This document shows positions 61,947 through 64,000 of a stretch of 64,000 nt of DNA, in pieces. The position numbers and the translations under genes are program-made. Every line of letters starts with the position of its first letter. Within the stretch, counting starts at the first letter, position 1. The DNA is taken from assembly GCA_902566315.1 (NCBI GenBank), contig CACFIL010000001.1:133977-197976 (forward strand), written 5' to 3'. The notes beneath the pieces are model-generated. The model made no database searches, was not told where the DNA came from, and worked only from the letters and a program-made list of their open reading frames with translations. The DNA comes from an uncultured Pelagibacteraceae bacterium (GTDB lineage Bacteria > Pseudomonadota > Alphaproteobacteria > Pelagibacterales > Pelagibacteraceae).

Positions 61947-62498
61947 ATGCTGAAAATACTAAATTTCTTATTGATAATTTCAACAGTATGTTTGACTTCA
62001 GCAGCAAAAACAGATGAGTTAGATTTAAACAAACTTTTGAGTAAGTTAAAAGATTGTAATACACAAAGTGAGGCAAAAATTTTAGAAAAAAGCATATGGA
62101 ATTTGTGGGAAACACATCCATCAAATTTTCAATTAACTATTGATTTAAAAGAAGGTTCAAGACTAGTTCAAAATGGAAATTATATAAGGGCATATAGGAT
62201 TTTTAGTAAAATTATAGAAAAAGATCCTAATTGGGCTGAAGCTTGGAATAGACGTGCAACATCTTTATATTTTATGGGTAAGTATAAAAAATCACTTAGA
62301 GATATTGATATGGTCTTAAAACTTGAAAGCAGGCATTTCGGTGCTCTAATTGGAAAAGGACAAGTATACATGGAAATGAAAGATTACGAAAAAGCCTACA
62401 CTAGTTATTTAGAAGCTTCATATATAAACCCAATGAATACTGATACAATAAATCAAATAAACAAAGTCTCTAAATTAATTAAAGAAAAAACAATATAA
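61947..62498 (+). CDS. Exported TPR-repeat protein
   Basis: A 183-aa protein with a Sec signal peptide (MLKILNFLLIISTVCLTSAAK). The mature part has about three tetratricopeptide units, best seen in AEAWNRRATSLYFMGKYKKS and HFGALIGKGQVYMEMKDYEKA. TPR domains mediate protein contacts, so this is likely a periplasmic scaffold; no enzymatic motif. Separated by 146 bp from phnX on the opposite strand and 48 bp from the Nudix gene. Confidence 0.85.
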   Translation: MLKILNFLLIISTVCLTSAAKTDELDLNKLLSKLKDCNTQSEAKILEKSIWNLWETHPSNFQLTIDLKEGSRLVQNGNYIRAYRIFSKIIEKDPNWAEAWNRRATSLYFMGKYKKSLRDIDMVLKLESRHFGALIGKGQVYMEMKDYEKAYTSYLEASYINPMNTDTINQINKVSKLIKEKTI

Positions 62499-62546
62499 TT
62501 ACTTTATCTGTAAAATATCTTTAATATTATTAAAATATAATAACTT

Positions 62547-63047
62547 ATGAATTATTTGAAAAATATTAAGCTTACAAATAATATTACTTTAATTAATAAG
62601 CCATTCAAAAAAAAAGAATATTATCATTTCTTAAAAACCTCTGATTTATCTTTGGTAGTTGCGGAAATTAAGAAAAACGTTTTTGTTCTAGTTAGACAAA
62701 AAAGAATTCCAGTTAATAAAATCAACTATGAATTTCCATCTGGTATGATTGATAAAGGAGAAAATTCTATAAGTGCTGCTTGTAGAGAATTTTATGAGGA
62801 AACAGGATATAAAATATTAGGAAGACCAAAAAAATTATTTACAATTAATTGTGAGCCAGGAAGGTTAACAACTAAAATATACTGCTATTATTCAAATAGA
62901 ATAATTAAAAAAAAAGGACCTGAGAAAGCTATTAAAATTCATTTTCTGTCTAAAGAAGAAATAAACAAATTAATTTTAAATGAAAAATTTTGTAATGTAT
63001 CTCATGTGGCTTCATTTTTTAAAGTTATAAAGGTGCCTACAAAGTAA
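62547..63047 (+). CDS. Nudix hydrolase, ADP-ribose pyrophosphatase-like
   Basis: Cleaves a nucleoside diphosphate linked to another moiety. The Nudix box GX5EX7REUXEEXGU is seen as GMIDKGENSISAACREFYEETGY with all conserved Glu. The preceding NYEFPSGMID loop is characteristic of ADP-ribose-type members. 166 aa. Substrate not determinable from the motif alone. An intrinsic terminator starts within its last codons. Confidence 0.88.
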   Translation: MNYLKNIKLTNNITLINKPFKKKEYYHFLKTSDLSLVVAEIKKNVFVLVRQKRIPVNKINYEFPSGMIDKGENSISAACREFYEETGYKILGRPKKLFTINCEPGRLTTKIYCYYSNRIIKKKGPEKAIKIHFLSKEEINKLILNEKFCNVSHVASFFKVIKVPTK

Positions 63048-63056
63048 GCACCTTTT
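63029..63056 (+). terminator. Intrinsic terminator at the end of the Nudix gene
   Basis: Stem AAAGGTGC / GCACCTTT with an 11-base loop, followed by TTTTAT. The 5' arm overlaps the last codons of the Nudix gene and the stop codon lies in the loop. Confidence 0.85.
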
Positions 63057-63150
63057 ATAAGAGAAAATAATGATTTAGTTAATGTAATTAATGATGAAAT
63101 ATTACTGATAAATTAATAAAATATTAAATCTAATTTAAATTAATATTAAA

Positions 63151-64000
63151 TTAATTTGAATAAATTACCCTAGGATCTAAAAATAATTCTCTTGCTAAAG
63201 CTTTGAATTTTTTTCGTAACTTGTTTTGAGATTATCTCTTGATGCTGCGAAGGTATTTTTAAAAATACTGAATTACCTCTTTTATAAAGTTTAAATTCTT
63301 CTAAAAAAATTGTAGATATTGATGTAAGAGAATTAGCAAATCTTAAGGCTGCACCAACTTGTTTGCAAGAATATATCTCGTTGTTATTTAAAAACGTTAA
63401 GTATTCTATCTTTGGGTTGTATTTTATACTGCAATATCTCCAGTAACAAGAAAGTGCCAATTGTATTCTTTCTTTATGTGAAAGTTTTAATAAAGGCGTA
63501 TTTAATGTTTCTTGAAAAAACCAACTCTGCTTTTTGGAATGCTCCCAAACCCCAATCCATATGACTTAGTACGCAAGATAGATGAAGCAATTTTTGATTA
63601 AAATGCTCATTTCCCTCAAATATAGGTTTTATAAAATCAAAATATTTCTTATATGTAGATCCTAAATCGCCTCTTTTTTTTTGAAATATGCTCTAATGAT
63701 TTATTAAAAACAAAATTACTATCTGAGTTTTTAAATAAATCTTTGGCAAGAGATCCTTCTCTAATACCGCTAATTGAGCAAATAACATTTTTTGGATTTG
63801 CTATGTTCATAATTTCTTCTAGAATTATTGAGCTATAAGGAAGATAAGGCGTTCTAGACTTTGATATGTATTCAACTGATTTCAATTTAGATTTATTAAA
63901 TGAAGAAATTTTTTCTAAAAATTTTGTAAGTTTTTCATTTTCTATTGAGTATTGATGAATAATATGGACTGGATATTCATTTTGAAATAAGTGTAATTTA
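63151..64000 (-). pseudogene. ppx: Frameshifted Ppx/GppA phosphatase gene (partial, three frameshifts)
   Basis: The C-terminal half of an exopolyphosphatase/guanosine pentaphosphate phosphatase, entering from the window edge. Fragments in three or more frames align in order: YLPYSSIILEEI with SGIREGSL; GDLGSTYKKYFDF with LSHMDWG; HKERIQLALS; and KFKALARELFLDPR. Frames change at an A9 run (63674-63682), near 63495-63500, and at an A7 run (63208-63214). Residues between shifts remain conserved, so decay is recent or the shifts are sequence errors. Upstream continuation lies outside the window. Confidence 0.75.

Overview
The window is a dense, strongly AT-rich stretch of a streamlined alphaproteobacterial genome, almost certainly SAR11 (Pelagibacterales). 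The evidence is the base composition, gene overlaps of 1 to 15 bp, the absence of mobile elements, and class-typical gene orders such as argS-x-nagZ-scpA-scpB-tatA-tatB-tatC-serS, yajC-secD-secF and dacC-tmk-holB. No gene-free stretch exceeds about 150 bp. No IS element, prophage, CRISPR array or rRNA was seen. Two tRNA genes are present: Ser-UGA and Lys-UUU.

Layout. Positions 1-31 kb hold housekeeping genes: cell wall (dacC, rlpA-like, mltB, nagZ), replication and repair (holB, tmk, recG, gyrA, ssb, uvrA, xth, dgt), protein export (secDF-yajC, tatABC), chromosome segregation (scpAB), aminoacylation (serS, argS), CoA synthesis (coaD), tRNA modification (tgt), and Fe-S and flavin assembly (erpA, sdhE). 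The tgt product has lost all three zinc-binding cysteines. Positions 31-37 kb are a zinc-homeostasis locus: znuA with a COG0523 GTPase, a WD40 protein and an 87-aa His-tailed protein on one strand; znuC-znuB-zur on the other; and two tandem Zur-type palindromes between them.

Positions 37-63 kb are a phosphorus-scavenging island. It holds a C-P lyase set (phnGHIJKL, phnN, phnM, a DUF1045 2H phosphoesterase, the GntR regulator phnF) with the ABC transporter phnCDEE. Next come an exported 142-aa protein, an MFS transporter, a PhnZ-like HD oxygenase, an ArsC arsenate reductase with an aquaporin, a glycerol-3-phosphate/diester uptake operon (ugpB-A-E-E'-C-Q plus a second 2H phosphoesterase), a short GlpD, and a PhnX-type phosphonatase. 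The expected partners phnP, phnY and phnW are not in the window. The window closes with a TPR protein, a Nudix hydrolase and a frameshifted Ppx/GppA gene.

How the parts fit. Organic phosphorus (alkyl-phosphonates, glycerophosphodiesters, glycerol phosphate) is bound by PhnD or UgpB, imported, and broken down to phosphate, PRPP and trioses. ArsC and the aquaporin plausibly remove arsenate that enters with phosphate. Both substrate-binding-protein genes (phnD, ugpB) are followed by a strong hairpin before the permease genes. Direct repeats with 7-4-7 geometry (type TTTAACA-N4-TTTAACA) lie in the same orientation ahead of ugpB, the 142-aa gene and a 79-aa membrane-protein gene. They are candidate Pho-box-like sites that would tie uncharacterised genes to the phosphorus response. 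All function calls come from reading motifs and gene context by eye; no database search was run.
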